A stretch of DNA of 64,000 nucleotides from an uncultured Gemmiger sp. (GCF_934561205.1 NZ_CAKTFU010000006.1:62001-126000); one strand, 5' to 3'; shown: positions 7,412 to 16,560, counted from the stretch's first letter. Numbers and translations are program-made. The notes: generated by a model not told the origin, from the sequence alone.

Positions 7412-8427
7412 ACATCCTCCACACGGAAGGCCGCGGCGCGGATCAGGCGGTTGTACACGGCCATCGAGACGCCGTCCTGCTCGGGGCAGCGGGCATACAC
7501 GATGCGCGCGCCCTGCTTGTCCAGCTCGCGCAGGGCGGAGAACAGGTGATGTGCCTGGGTGGCGCCGTCGTGGTTTTTGCCGTATTCGATGTACGGCACG
7601 GGCAGCGTTTCGCCCTCGCCGTCAAAGCAGAGCGCCCAGACGCCCGGCTCGGCGTGGGCGCGGACATAGGCGGTGTAGGCGTCCAGACTGCCGCGCAAAA
7701 TCGTGACCTGCGCCTTGGGGGCGTAGTGCTTGTATTTCATGCCGGGGCTGCGGGCGATCTCGCCGTCCTTGAGCTTTTCGAGGATGGCAGGGCTTACGAT
7801 GACTTCCTCGCCCAGGACAGCCTCCAGCTGCTCCTTGGTGATGTAGCCGGGGCGCAGCAGCATCGGCTTCTCCCCCACCACCGAAATGACGGTGGACTCG
7901 ACACCGACGGCGCTCTCGCCGCCGTCAAGGATCAGCGGCAGGCGGCCGTCCATATCGGCCAGCGTGTCGGCGGCGTTGGTGGGGCTGGGCTTGCCGGACA
8001 GGTTGGCGCTGGGCGCGGCAAACGCCACCCCGCTTTGACGGATGACCGCCTGCACCACCGGGTGGGACGGCATACGCACGCCCACGGTATCCAGCCCGGC
8101 ACAGGTGACGGGGCTGACCTCGCTGCCCTTGGGCATGACCATCGTCAGGGGTCCCGGCCAGAAGGCGGCGGCCAGCTTTCGGGCCCGCGCGGGCACTTCG
8201 GACACGATGCCGTCCAGCATCTGCATGCCGCAGATGTGTACGATGAGGGGGTTATCCTGGGGGCGGCCCTTGGCCTCAAAAATTTTTTCAACAGCCGCAC
8301 CGTTGCGGGCATCGGCGGCAATGCCGTAGACCGTCTCGGTGGGCAGGGCAACCAGCTCCCCTTTTTGTAAAAGCTCGGCAGCCAGCGCTACCGATGCATC
8401 ATTGACAGGCAAAACTTGCGTTTTCAT
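7408..8427 (-). CDS. tsaC: L-threonylcarbamoyladenylate synthase, Sua5 type
   Basis: This enzyme makes threonylcarbamoyl-AMP from threonine, bicarbonate and ATP for t6A37 modification of tRNAs reading ANN codons. The YrdC domain fills roughly the first 200 residues (LPTETVYGIAADA, KGRPQDNPLIVHI, SHPVVQAVI, GVESTVISV). The 339-residue length and the C-terminal Sua5 domain (SPGMKYKHYAPKA onward) mark it as the long Sua5 form (YwlC in Bacillus) rather than the short TsaC. It starts inside the prfA stop by four bases. Confidence 0.95.
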   Translation of the reverse strand: MKTQVLPVNDASVALAAELLQKGELVALPTETVYGIAADARNGAAVEKIFEAKGRPQDNPLIVHICGMQMLDGIVSEVPARARKLAAAFWPGPLTMVMPKGSEVSPVTCAGLDTVGVRMPSHPVVQAVIRQSGVAFAAPSANLSGKPSPTNAADTLADMDGRLPLILDGGESAVGVESTVISVVGEKPMLLRPGYITKEQLEAVLGEEVIVSPAILEKLKDGEIARSPGMKYKHYAPKAQVTILRGSLDAYTAYVRAHAEPGVWALCFDGEGETLPVPYIEYGKNHDGATQAHHLFSALRELDKQGARIVYARCPEQDGVSMAVYNRLIRAAAFRVEDV

Positions 8428-9506
8428 GGTGTATCCTCGTGATTCTGCTTTAATTTTTCTTCCCGATCGGCTAAAATCAGCGGCTCGATGACGCGGTCAA
8501 GGTCGCCGTCCAGCACGCCTTGCAGGTTGCGCAGCGTCAGACCGATGCGATGGTCGGTGACGCGGTCCTGCGGGAAATTGTAGGTGCGTATCTTTTCGCT
8601 GCGGTCACCGCTGCCGACTTGGCTTTGGCGCTGGGCGTTGTAGGCCTCGTCGTAGGCGTCCTGCTTTTGCTGCAGCAGGCGGCTGCGCAGGACTTTCAGG
8701 GCGCATTCCTTGTTTTCGCGCTGGCTGCGTTGGTCCTGACATTCCACCACCGTGCCCGTGGGCAGGTGGGTGACGCGGATGGCGGAGGAGGTCTTGTTGA
8801 TGTGCTGACCGCCCGCGCCGGAGGAACGGAAGGTGTCGATGCGCAGATCCTTGGGGTTCAATTCAAACTCCACTTCCTCCGCTTCGGGCATAACGGCGAC
8901 CGTCACGGTGGAGGTGTGGATGCGCCCTTGGGTCTCGGTTTCGGGCACGCGCTGTACGCGGTGAACGCCGCTTTCAAACTTTAAGCGGCTGTATACGCTG
9001 TCCCCTTCCACCGAAAAAACGATCTCCTTGGTGCCGCCCAGCTCGGTGGTGTTTTCGCTGACAGTCTCGCACTGCCAGCCCTGCTTGGCGGCGTACATCG
9101 TGTACATGCGCCACAGGCTGTGGGCAAACAGGGCGGCTTCCTCGCCGCCCGCGCCGGCGCGAATCTCCAAAATGACGCTTTTTTCGTCATCGGCGTCCTT
9201 GGGCAAAAGCAGCAGCTTGAGATTCTCTCGGCTTTGCGCCAGATTGCGGGCAATTTCGCAAAGCTCCTGCTGTACCATAGCGGTAAACGCCGGGTCAGCC
9301 TCCTGCTGCAGCAGCTGCTGCGCCTCCTGCTGTTCCTGCTCTAAGCGGCGGCAGCGGCGGTATTCTTCAATTAGGGGGGTAAGTTCCTTGTAGTCGCGCA
9401 TCATCTGCGCGTAGGCGTTGGCGTCGGCCGCAGCCTCGGGGGTGGACATTTTGTAGGCCAGCTCCTCGTAGCGGCGCTCGACGTCGTGCAGATCCTGTAT
9501 GGGCAT
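8424..9506 (-). CDS. prfA: Peptide chain release factor 1
   Basis: RF1 recognises UAA and UAG stop codons and hydrolyses peptidyl-tRNA. The GGQ motif is in SSGAGGQHINKTSSA. The codon-recognition loop is PxT type (RVPETETQGR), which marks RF1 rather than RF2, and RTYNFPQDRVTDHR is also typical. At 360 residues it is full length. ATG 9506 has GGAGAAG just upstream. PrmC, its usual methyltransferase neighbour, is not encoded here. The gene lies between DUF951 and tsaC in one operon. Confidence 0.96.
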   Translation of the reverse strand: MPIQDLHDVERRYEELAYKMSTPEAAADANAYAQMMRDYKELTPLIEEYRRCRRLEQEQQEAQQLLQQEADPAFTAMVQQELCEIARNLAQSRENLKLLLLPKDADDEKSVILEIRAGAGGEEAALFAHSLWRMYTMYAAKQGWQCETVSENTTELGGTKEIVFSVEGDSVYSRLKFESGVHRVQRVPETETQGRIHTSTVTVAVMPEAEEVEFELNPKDLRIDTFRSSGAGGQHINKTSSAIRVTHLPTGTVVECQDQRSQRENKECALKVLRSRLLQQKQDAYDEAYNAQRQSQVGSGDRSEKIRTYNFPQDRVTDHRIGLTLRNLQGVLDGDLDRVIEPLILADREEKLKQNHEDTP

Positions 9507-9553
9507 AGCTTCTCCTTGCAGTAACGATTTTGGGGCGAATACGGCAAGGGGCG

Positions 9554-9742
9554 CTACTGCTTGGTGTCGCGCAGAATTTTTTTAATGTTGCGCTCGATTT
9601 TAGCGCGGGGCAGCATGATTTCATGCCCGCAGCCCCGGCAGCGGATCTTGAAATCCATACCGACGCGCAGTACATCAAACTGGTTTGCCCCGCAGGGATG
9701 CGGTTTTTTGGTTTGCAGGATATCCCCGACCTGAACGTCCAT
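9554..9742 (-). CDS. DUF951 family small protein
   Basis: This 62-residue protein matches the DUF951 pattern: VQVGDILQTKKPHPCG, then FKIRCRGCGHEIMLPR with a CxxC pair, then a basic tail. The family is conserved in Firmicutes and its role is unknown; a metal- or RNA-binding function is possible from the Cys pairs and basic residues. It is the first gene of the prfA operon and has its own consensus promoter directly upstream. Confidence 0.9.
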   Translation of the reverse strand: MDVQVGDILQTKKPHPCGANQFDVLRVGMDFKIRCRGCGHEIMLPRAKIERNIKKILRDTKQ

Positions 9743-9778
9743 GATGCAGCCGCCTTTCTGAACAGATATACATGTTCT

Positions 9779-9807
9779 ATTATAGTACGTTTTGTGCTGA
9801 TTTGCAA
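9779..9807 (-). promoter_or_regulatory. Promoter of the DUF951-prfA-tsaC-coaE operon
   Basis: On the minus strand, TTGCAA (9807-9802) and TATAAT (9784-9779) are separated by 17 bp, about 37 bp before the DUF951 start. Confidence 0.8.
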
Positions 9808-9870
9808 ACCCTGTGCATAAAAGTTATCAACCGCTTTTGCGGAAAACAAATGAGAAGTGAGGAACCGAAA

Positions 9871-10779
9871 ATGCTGGAATATCGTGCTGAAGGTCTTTGC
9901 CGCAACGCCAACACCCTGACCCCCGAGGAATGGGAGCGCTGTATCGCCGCCGGGGAGGTGCTGCAAAGCACCGCCCTTGCCTATGACACCGACCGCTGCC
10001 TGCGGTTTGAAATTGCCGGGCACCGTGCGCGGATGCCCTTTGCCGAGTGCGTGGACACCGCCCCCGGCGAGGAGATCAAGGACATTGCCGTGCTGACCCG
10101 CGTGGGCCGCCCCACCTGTTTTATCGTGACGGGCAGCCAGCGGGACGAAAACGGCGAGGAAATTTACCTGCTGTCCCGCGCAGAGGCCCAGCGGCAGTGC
10201 AAGCGGCAGTATCTGGATACGCTGGAGGCTGGCAGTGTGCTGCCCTGCACCGTGACGCATATTGAGGGGTTCGGCGCGTTTTGTGATATCGGCTGCGGCA
10301 TCGCGGCGCTGCTGCCCATCGACTGCCTGTCGGTGTCGCGCATTTCCTCCCCTGCCGACCGTGTGCGGGTGGGGCAGCAGCTTTTGTGCGCCATCAAAAA
10401 CCGCGACGCACAGGGGCGCATCGTGCTGACCCTGCGCGAGCTGCTGGGCACCTGGAGCGAGAACGCCGCCTGCTTTGCCCCCGGCGAGACGGTGGTGGGC
10501 ATTGTGCGCAGCGTGGAGGAGTACGGCGTGTTTATTGAAATTGCGCCGAATCTTGCCGGGCTGGCCGAGGCCGACCCCACCCTGACGCCGGGGCAGACCG
10601 TGAGCGTGTACATCAAAAATATCCTGCCCGACAAGATGAAGATCAAGCTGGTGGTGGTCAACAAAAACCTGGGGCAGCCGCTGCGGTTTGAGCCGCACTA
10701 TTTTGTGACGCGCGGGCGCATCAAGAAATGGATCTACTCGACCCCGCAAAGCCGCAAGCAGATCGAAACGGTGTTCTAA
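9871..10779 (+). CDS. S1 RNA-binding domain protein
   Basis: This 302-residue cytosolic protein has two S1/OB-fold repeats. The first is around residues 115-180 (AGSVLPCTVTHIEGFGAFCDIG) and the second around 205-265 (PGETVVGIVRSVEEYGVFIEI). S1 domains bind single-stranded RNA. This architecture resembles small S1 proteins of the RpsA family found in Clostridia, although true ribosomal S1 usually has more repeats. The start is ATG 9871, preceded by GTGAGGAA; an ATG at 9850 lacks a good site. It is transcribed divergently from the prfA operon. Its RNA targets are unknown. Confidence 0.8.
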   Translation: MLEYRAEGLCRNANTLTPEEWERCIAAGEVLQSTALAYDTDRCLRFEIAGHRARMPFAECVDTAPGEEIKDIAVLTRVGRPTCFIVTGSQRDENGEEIYLLSRAEAQRQCKRQYLDTLEAGSVLPCTVTHIEGFGAFCDIGCGIAALLPIDCLSVSRISSPADRVRVGQQLLCAIKNRDAQGRIVLTLRELLGTWSENAACFAPGETVVGIVRSVEEYGVFIEIAPNLAGLAEADPTLTPGQTVSVYIKNILPDKMKIKLVVVNKNLGQPLRFEPHYFVTRGRIKKWIYSTPQSRKQIETVF

Positions 10780-10784
10780 AACAC

Positions 10785-10813
10785 TTGCAAGGCGCAAAAG
10801 CAGTGTGTATAAT
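10785..10813 (+). promoter_or_regulatory. Promoter of the DUF4364 gene
   Basis: TTGCAA (10785-10790), a 17-bp spacer and TATAAT (10808-10813), just after the S1 gene stop. Confidence 0.8.
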
Positions 10814-10842
10814 AGAAGAAAACGACTTTGTAAGGCAAGGAT

Positions 10843-11430
10843 GTGACATACTTGGCAGAAGCATTTACCGCGGGGGTCAAGCCCGGCGGACTTACCGACA
10901 ATTTGCAGATACGCATTTTGCTGTGCTATATGATCAAGACGGCAGGGCCCATTACGCGGGAAACGCTGCAGGGCGCACTTTTGCAGGAGCAGCTGGTCAA
11001 CTATTTTGAGTTTGCCGATGCGCTGGCCGATGTGGAAAAGCAGCAGCTGGTCCTGCACGATGCCCAAAACGACAGCTACACCGTGACCGACAAGGGCTTT
11101 ACGGTGGCGACCACCCTGGCGCAGGATCTGCCCCGCACGGTGCGGGAAAGCGCGATTCGCGGCGTTTTGCAGATCCAGAGCTGGCGGCACAAGGCAGCCA
11201 TGAACCGCGCCGAGGTGCAGGAAAACCCTGACGGCTATGCGGTGGTGTGCACGATCGGTGAGGACGGCCGCGATGTGTTCCGCCTGGAATTGGCCATGCC
11301 CGACAAGCTGGTGGCGGAGATGGTCAAGAACAACTTTATTGCGCACGGTAATGTTTTGTACAATAAGGTGATGGATATCCTTTCCCAGCCGGGCGACGAG
11401 CAGGACCGCCCCCCGGCAGCGCTGTTATAA
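10843..11430 (+). CDS. DUF4364 family protein (winged-helix-like regulator)
   Basis: This protein of about 195 residues matches the DUF4364 layout. A winged-helix half (ILLCYMIKTAGPITRETLQ, LVNYFEFADALADVEKQQLV, YTVTDKGFTVATTLA) is followed by a mixed C-terminal domain that probably binds a ligand or dimerises. The family is annotated as putative transcription factors; no target is known. The start is uncertain: GTG 10843 has AAGG seven bases upstream, but TTG 10852 is also possible. It is a single gene with its own promoter and terminator. Confidence 0.8.
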   Translation: MTYLAEAFTAGVKPGGLTDNLQIRILLCYMIKTAGPITRETLQGALLQEQLVNYFEFADALADVEKQQLVLHDAQNDSYTVTDKGFTVATTLAQDLPRTVRESAIRGVLQIQSWRHKAAMNRAEVQENPDGYAVVCTIGEDGRDVFRLELAMPDKLVAEMVKNNFIAHGNVLYNKVMDILSQPGDEQDRPPAALL

Positions 11431-11436
11431 ACAACA

Positions 11437-11473
11437 AAGCGGTGTACCCCGTCAGGGGTACACCGCTTGTTTT
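11437..11473 (+). terminator. Terminator after the DUF4364 gene
   Basis: The perfect 14-bp stem 11437-11450 with 11455-11468 has loop GTCA and is followed by GTTTT. Confidence 0.85.
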
Positions 11474-11480
11474 AGTAATG

Positions 11481-11660
11481 TAGGGAGGAGTCTTGACCCC
11501 TCCTTGCTGCTTTGCGGTTGCAACAACATAACGGGTTCGTCCGTAGGCACGGCTACTATGCCGCCCGCCGCAGCCGTCCCGGCAATGCAACCCAACGGGT
11601 AAACGGCACGGAACGGTCAAGACCGTTCCCTACAAACCTGCCGAAGGTTCGCAATCTCCC
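11481..11660. repeat. Palindromic repeat locus A
   Basis: This gene-free stretch contains short GC-rich palindromes bounded by GTAGGG or CCCTAC: one reading GGGAGGAGTCTTGACCCCTCC, one centred near 11560, and one built on GGAACGGTCAAGACCGTTCC. About 60 bp resembles 17714-17780, and part resembles 38010-38050. No coding potential was found. Confidence 0.7.
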
Positions 11661-11680
11661 GGTTCAGTTTCTTGGCAAAC

Positions 11681-11711
11681 AAAATCACCCCCGGCAGATG
11701 CCGGGGGTGAT
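11681..11711 (-). terminator. Terminator of the liv operon
   Basis: The 13-bp stem 11684-11696 with 11699-11711 lies six bases after the livF stop. On the minus strand it is followed by TTTTGTTT. Confidence 0.85.
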
Positions 11712-11716
11712 TGGTA

Positions 11717-12433
11717 TCAGCAGCCCAGATACGCCTTGCGCACCTCGATGTTGTTGGCAAGCTCGGTGGCTTCGCCTTCCATCTTGATGGTGCCGGTTTC
11801 CAGAACATAGGCGCGGTTGGCAATTTCCAGCGCCATCTTGGCGTTCTGCTCGACCAGCAGCACGGTCACGCCGTTTCGGTTGACCTCGCGGATGATCTTA
11901 AAAATCTCCTTGACAAGCAGCGGGGACAAGCCCATCGACGGCTCGTCCAGCAGCAGCATCTTAGGCTTGCACATCAGGGCACGCCCCATGGCAAGCATCT
12001 GCTGCTCGCCGCCGGACAGCGTACCCGCAGGCTGGTTGCGGCGCTCCTTTAAGCGGGGCAGCAGGTCAAAGACCATATCGTAATCGCTCTGGATGGCGTC
12101 CTTGCCGTCGCGGCGGGTGTAAGCGCCCATCTGCAGGTTTTGCTGCACGGTCAGCCCGCTGAACACGCGGCGACCCTCCGGCACCTGCGCCAAGCCCTGG
12201 CGGATGATCTTGTGCGGCTCCATCTTGCTGATGACCTGGCCGTTGTAGTCAATTTCGCCGCTTTGCAGCTTCAACAGGCCGGAGATGGCGTGCATCGTGG
12301 TGGTCTTGCCGGCGCCGTTGGCACCGATCAGCGTGACGATCTCGCCCTCGTTGACATGGAACGATACGTCCTTGATGGCGTGGATGGAGCCATAGAACAC
12401 ATTGATATTTTTAACAGAAAGCAATTCGCCCAT
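11717..12433 (-). CDS. livF: Branched-chain amino-acid type ABC transporter ATPase LivF
   Basis: This 238-residue ATP-binding subunit has Walker A GANGAGKTT, signature LSGGEQQMLAMGRAL, Walker B MLLLDEPSMGL, and the family ending in which LVEQNA provides the switch histidine region. With LivG it forms the cytosolic motor of the importer. It is the last gene of the operon, three bases after livG, and is closed by a strong terminator. The substrate is predicted as leucine/isoleucine/valine from family and gene order, but related HAAT-family systems carry amides or urea. Confidence 0.93.
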   Translation of the reverse strand: MGELLSVKNINVFYGSIHAIKDVSFHVNEGEIVTLIGANGAGKTTTMHAISGLLKLQSGEIDYNGQVISKMEPHKIIRQGLAQVPEGRRVFSGLTVQQNLQMGAYTRRDGKDAIQSDYDMVFDLLPRLKERRNQPAGTLSGGEQQMLAMGRALMCKPKMLLLDEPSMGLSPLLVKEIFKIIREVNRNGVTVLLVEQNAKMALEIANRAYVLETGTIKMEGEATELANNIEVRKAYLGC

Positions 12434-12435
12434 GG

Positions 12436-13197
12436 TCAGTCCCCTCCCAGATAGGCCGCAATGACCTTGGGGTTATTGCGGATCGACATACCGTCGCCGC
12501 GCGCAATCACACGGCCGTAGTCCAGCACGGTGATCTGCTCGCAGATGCCCATAACAAAGTTCATATCGTGCTCGATCAGCAGCACGGCAATGCCGAACTG
12601 GTCGCGCACACTGCGCACGGTCTGCATCAGTTCCTCGGTTTCGTTGGGGTTCATGCCGGCGGCAGGCTCGTCCAGCAGCAGCAGCTTGGGGTTGGTGGCC
12701 AGTGCGCGGGCGATCTCCAGCTTGCGCTGTTTGCCGTAGGGCAGCTGGCTGGCCTTTAAGTCCGCCTGACCGTCCAGATCGAAGATCTTCAGCAGTTTTT
12801 TGGCTTCACGGTTCATCTCGTGCTCAATTTCACGGTATTTGGGCAGACGCAGGATGCCCGTCCACATATTGTACTTGTACTGGTTGTGCAGACCGACCTT
12901 GACGTTATCCAGCACGGTCATCTCGTTGAAAAGACGAATGTTCTGGAAGGTACGCGCCACGCCTGCCTTGCTGATCAGCTCGGGGCTTTTGCCGGTAATG
13001 TCCTTGCCGTCCAGCACGATGTTGCCCTCGGTGGGCTTGTAGACACCGGTCAGCATATTGAAAACGGTGGTTTTGCCGGCACCGTTGGGGCCGATCAGCC
13101 CGTACAGATGCCCTTTTTCGATGGAAAGGTCAAGCTGCGCCACGGCCTGCAGACCGCCGAACGCAATGCCTAAGTTGCTGACTTCCAACAGTGCCAT
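12436..13197 (-). CDS. livG: Branched-chain amino-acid type ABC transporter ATPase LivG
   Basis: This 253-residue ATPase has Walker A GPNGAGKTT and Walker B LLLLDEPAAGM. The signature segment is SQLPYGKQRKLEIARAL, a less canonical LSGGQ region that is normal for LivG. MGICEQITVLDYGRVIARG lies near the C-terminus. It pairs with LivF on the LivH-LivM membrane core. Its start directly follows the livM stop, so translation is probably coupled. Confidence 0.93.
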   Translation of the reverse strand: MALLEVSNLGIAFGGLQAVAQLDLSIEKGHLYGLIGPNGAGKTTVFNMLTGVYKPTEGNIVLDGKDITGKSPELISKAGVARTFQNIRLFNEMTVLDNVKVGLHNQYKYNMWTGILRLPKYREIEHEMNREAKKLLKIFDLDGQADLKASQLPYGKQRKLEIARALATNPKLLLLDEPAAGMNPNETEELMQTVRSVRDQFGIAVLLIEHDMNFVMGICEQITVLDYGRVIARGDGMSIRNNPKVIAAYLGGD

Positions 13198-14268
13198 TTA
13201 CGCCACCCCCTTCGGTTCGTCCTTGCCCGTTTTGCGGAAACGAGCCACCACTTTTTTGCGCCATTCGATCATCTGCGGGCTTTGCCCGAAAATCATAACC
13301 ACGATCAGGATGATGGCGTAGATGAGCATGCGGTAATCGTTCATGCTGCGCAAAATCTCCGGCAGCACGGTCAGCACGGTGGCCGCAATGACCGACCCGC
13401 GCAAATTGCCGATGCCGCCCAGAACTACAAACACGAGGATCAAAATCGAGGTGTTGTAGTCAAACTTTTTGGCGACCAGCGAGGAATAATTCAGCGAGTA
13501 AAGCACGCCCGCCATACCGGCAAACACGGCGCTGGTAACAAACGCCATCAGCTTGTATTTGGTGATGGGAATGCCCACCGAGCGCGCGGCGATCTCGTTG
13601 TCGCGAATCGAGGTGATGGCGCGTCCTGCGCGGGAATTGACAAGGTTCAGGATGACCACCAGCGTCAGCACGACCAGCACAATGCCGATGGTAAAGGTGG
13701 AGGCTTTTTTGATGCCGGTGATGCCCATGGCGCCGTTGATCAGCACCTTGCCGTCCGCTGCAAGGTGCAGCGAGTCGGTATCCTTTAAGGAGAAATGCAG
13801 GCCCTTCGAGTCAATGCCGAGGTTGCAGGCGTTCATAAAGTTTTTGACGATCTCACCGAACGCCAGCGTGACGATGGCGAGATAGTCGCCGGACAGGCGC
13901 AGAACGGGCACACCGACGACAAAGCCGAACAGACCCGCCACAATGCCGCCGACAACAAACGCCAGCAGCAGTGCCAAGGGCTTGGGGCAGGCGGTGTCAT
14001 ACAGGCAGACCCAGACCAGCGTGCCGGAAAAAGCGCCCACGCTCATAAACCCGGCGTGGCCGAGGCTCAGCTCGCCCAGAATACCGACGGTCAGGTTCAA
14101 AGAGACCGCCATGACCACATAGGCGCAGATGGGAACCAGCTGGCCCGCAAAGGAGTTGGTCAGCAGACCGGCAGCGCTGAGGATCTGGATCAGCAGATAA
14201 AAGGCCAGCACGATGCCGAAGGTGATGAAATTGCTCTTGGTGGAGCGTTTCATGGTTTTGAAATTCAT
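13198..14268 (-). CDS. livM: Branched-chain amino-acid type ABC permease LivM
   Basis: This 356-residue permease has about nine or ten membrane helices. Family segments include AVSLNLTVGILGELSLGHAGFM, LRLSGDYLAIVTLAFGEIVK and RAITSIRDNEIAARSVGIPI, the last being the coupling loop that contacts the ATPases. ATG 14268 is preferred because AAGGTGG precedes it; a GTG nine bases earlier is the alternative. It forms the transport channel with LivH, which ends ten bases upstream. Confidence 0.93.
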   Translation of the reverse strand: MNFKTMKRSTKSNFITFGIVLAFYLLIQILSAAGLLTNSFAGQLVPICAYVVMAVSLNLTVGILGELSLGHAGFMSVGAFSGTLVWVCLYDTACPKPLALLLAFVVGGIVAGLFGFVVGVPVLRLSGDYLAIVTLAFGEIVKNFMNACNLGIDSKGLHFSLKDTDSLHLAADGKVLINGAMGITGIKKASTFTIGIVLVVLTLVVILNLVNSRAGRAITSIRDNEIAARSVGIPITKYKLMAFVTSAVFAGMAGVLYSLNYSSLVAKKFDYNTSILILVFVVLGGIGNLRGSVIAATVLTVLPEILRSMNDYRMLIYAIILIVVMIFGQSPQMIEWRKKVVARFRKTGKDEPKGVA

Positions 14269-14278
14269 AGCAGCCACC

Positions 14279-15163
14279 TTACACTTTCACGTTGACTTTC
14301 TTGCCCAGCAGACCCGTGGGCTTGACGATCAGCACCACGACCAGAACAAGAAACACGATGGCATCAGACAGCTGGGTCGAGATGTAGGCCTTGCTCAGGT
14401 TTTCAATAACGCCCAGCAGGATGCCGCCCAAGAACGCACCGGGGATCGAGCCGATGCCGCCAAAGACCGCCGCCACAAACGCCTTGATGCCGGGCATGGC
14501 ACCGGTGGTGGGCTGCAAAGTGGGATAGGCGGAGCAGAGCAGCGCACCGGCAACGGCGGCCAGCGCCGAGCCGATGGCAAAGGTCAGCGAAATGGTGGCG
14601 TTGACGTTGACACCCATCAGCTGGGCGGCGCCGCGGTCCTCGGACACAGCCAGCATGGCGTGACCGGCGGGGGCATACTTGATAAACAGCATTAGCGCGA
14701 TCATAATGACAACGCAGGCGGCAATGGTGACGACCGTTTCCGCCGGGATGCGCAGCTGCCCGTCAAACAGCGAGATGGGGGCAAAGCCCTTGACGACCGA
14801 GGTAAAGCTCTTGGGGCTGGACGTCCAGGAAAGCTGTGCCACCTGCTGCAAAAGGTAGCTCATACCGATGGCGGTGATCAATACAGCCAGCGACGGCGCG
14901 TCGCGCAGAGGACGGTAAGCGATGCGTTCAATCGTGACGCCCAGCACGGTGCAGACCACCATCGACAGCACGATCGCCAGGATGGGGTTCAGCCCTGCCG
15001 AGCCAAACGCGAAAAATACAATGTAGCTGCCAATCATGATGATATCGCCGTGGGCGAAGTTCAACATTTTGGCAATGCCGTAGACCATCGTGTAGCCAAG
15101 GGCAATCAGCGCGTAGACGCTGCCCAGGCTGATACCGCTGATCAGATAAGAGAAAAATTGCAT
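14279..15163 (-). CDS. livH: Branched-chain amino-acid type ABC permease LivH
   Basis: This 294-residue permease with about eight membrane segments carries the family pattern SLGSVYALIALGYTMVYGIAKM, LNFAHGDIIMIGSYI, and near the C-terminus AFVAAVFGGIGSIPGAFLGG. ATG 15163 has GAGG upstream; the longer GTG frame is not needed. It is separated from the binding-protein gene by 133 bases containing a hairpin, which may lower expression of the membrane genes relative to the binding protein. Confidence 0.93.
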   Translation of the reverse strand: MQFFSYLISGISLGSVYALIALGYTMVYGIAKMLNFAHGDIIMIGSYIVFFAFGSAGLNPILAIVLSMVVCTVLGVTIERIAYRPLRDAPSLAVLITAIGMSYLLQQVAQLSWTSSPKSFTSVVKGFAPISLFDGQLRIPAETVVTIAACVVIMIALMLFIKYAPAGHAMLAVSEDRGAAQLMGVNVNATISLTFAIGSALAAVAGALLCSAYPTLQPTTGAMPGIKAFVAAVFGGIGSIPGAFLGGILLGVIENLSKAYISTQLSDAIVFLVLVVVLIVKPTGLLGKKVNVKV

Positions 15164-15251
15164 TGCGAAGAACACCTCACTCTATCCCCTGCCGGTGTTT
15201 TGCCGCAACCCGTGCAGAAGAATTTTTTACTGCCAATACAAATAAAATGAC

Positions 15252-15279
15252 GGCTGTCGGACATAATGACCCGGCAGCC
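15252..15279 (-). terminator. Hairpin between binding protein and permease genes
   Basis: GGCTGTCGG (15252-15260) pairs with CCGGCAGCC (15271-15279), with one G-U pair, and TCATTTTATTT follows on the minus strand. It is a likely partial terminator that leaves the binding protein in excess. Confidence 0.6.
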
Positions 15280-15296
15280 GCCATCGGCTACAAAAT

Positions 15297-16493
15297 TTAC
15301 ATAGCGGCGTAGGCACCGTCTTTGATGACGACAGCCTTAGGAGCCTTGGATACTGCGCCGGAAGCATCCCAAGTCATACCCTCGCCGGTCAGACCGTCAA
15401 AGGTCATACCGGTGATCTGGGTCTTGAGGGCTTCGCACAGGTCGGAGGCGCTCATATCGCCGTTCAGGTTGCCTGCCTTGACGGCATCGTAGATGGCGTA
15501 GACAACGTCATAGGCATCGGCGGCGAACTGGTTGGGGGTATCGCCGTAGGCTTCCTTGTAGGCGGTAACGAAAGCCTGCGTCTTTTCATCGGCAGCGTCA
15601 GCGGCGAAGGGGGTCAGAAGCATCAGACCTTCAGCCAGAGAGGTGTCGAAGCCCTTGATGGTCAGGATGCCGTCCATACCGTCGCAGCCGAAGAACTTGG
15701 GGGTATAGCCGCTGCTGTTGGCGGAGATCAGGATCTGAGAAGCCTCCTGATAGTAGATGGGCAGGAAAACAAGGTCGGCACCGGCGGTCTGGCACTTGGT
15801 CAGCTGGGTGGACAGGTCGGACTTATTGTCGGCGGTGAAGGCTTCGTCTGCGACGACTTCCAGCCCCTTGGCGGCAGCCTCGGCCTTGAACTTGTCATGG
15901 ATGCCGGTGGAGTAAGCGTCGGAGGAGTCGTAGATGATGCCGACCTTGGTGCCCAGTGCATTTTCGGCGATGTAGTCTGCAGAGGCAACGCCCTGGTTGG
16001 GGTCGGTGAAGCAGATCTGGAATACATTGTCACCGGTCTGGATGACAGCCTCGGCGGAGGCAGAGGGGGTCATCATAAACAGGTTGTCATTGGCGGTCTC
16101 GGCAGCTACGGCCAGGGACGGGGTAGTGGTGGTGGGGCCGGCCAGAACCTGCATGCCCCAGTCTTTCAGGCTGTTGTAAGCGTTGACGCTCTTTTCGGCG
16201 TCATGCTCGTCGTCCTCAAACTTGAAGTCGAACACGGTGTAACCGGCAGCCTCGTTGATCTCCTTGACAGCCAGCTCCTCGGCGTTCTTGACCGCCTGAC
16301 CGTAGATGGCAGCGCCGCCGGTAACGGGACCGATGCCGCCGATCTTGATCGGGGTGAAGTCCGCGGATGCGGTGGTGCTGCCGGTGGAGGCAGCTGCGTC
16401 GGAGGACGCGGCAGAAGAAGCGGCAGAGGAGCCGCAGGCGGCAAGGCTCAAAGCCATGGAAGCTGCCAAAACAGAACTAACGAACTTTTTCAT
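15297..16493 (-). CDS. ABC transporter substrate-binding lipoprotein (LivJ/LivK type)
   Basis: This 398-residue lipoprotein has signal peptide MKKFVSSVLAASMALSLAAC with lipobox LAAC, then a Ser/Ala-rich linker. The periplasmic-binding-protein type 1 fold follows (IKIGGIGPVTGGAAIYGQAV, VLAGPTTTTPSLAVA, MTPSASAEAVI, VGIIYDSSDAYSTGI). It captures the substrate at the outer membrane face and delivers it to LivHM. The start is ATG 16493 with GGAGGGAAAG upstream. A consensus promoter lies just upstream, so transcription of the operon starts here. Confidence 0.92.
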   Translation of the reverse strand: MKKFVSSVLAASMALSLAACGSSAASSAASSDAAASTGSTTASADFTPIKIGGIGPVTGGAAIYGQAVKNAEELAVKEINEAAGYTVFDFKFEDDEHDAEKSVNAYNSLKDWGMQVLAGPTTTTPSLAVAAETANDNLFMMTPSASAEAVIQTGDNVFQICFTDPNQGVASADYIAENALGTKVGIIYDSSDAYSTGIHDKFKAEAAAKGLEVVADEAFTADNKSDLSTQLTKCQTAGADLVFLPIYYQEASQILISANSSGYTPKFFGCDGMDGILTIKGFDTSLAEGLMLLTPFAADAADEKTQAFVTAYKEAYGDTPNQFAADAYDVVYAIYDAVKAGNLNGDMSASDLCEALKTQITGMTFDGLTGEGMTWDASGAVSKAPKAVVIKDGAYAAM

Positions 16494-16560
16494 ATCTCTT
16501 TCCCTCCTAAGGATTGCAACACTTGAAAGTCGCACAACTTTGTGTTGCAAGATACTCATT

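Noticed and set aside
9367..11346. 659-codon open frame on the minus strand
   Set aside because: It lies opposite the S1 and DUF4364 genes and partly over prfA in another frame; its His/Gln/Arg-rich composition is typical of antisense shadows in GC-rich DNA.
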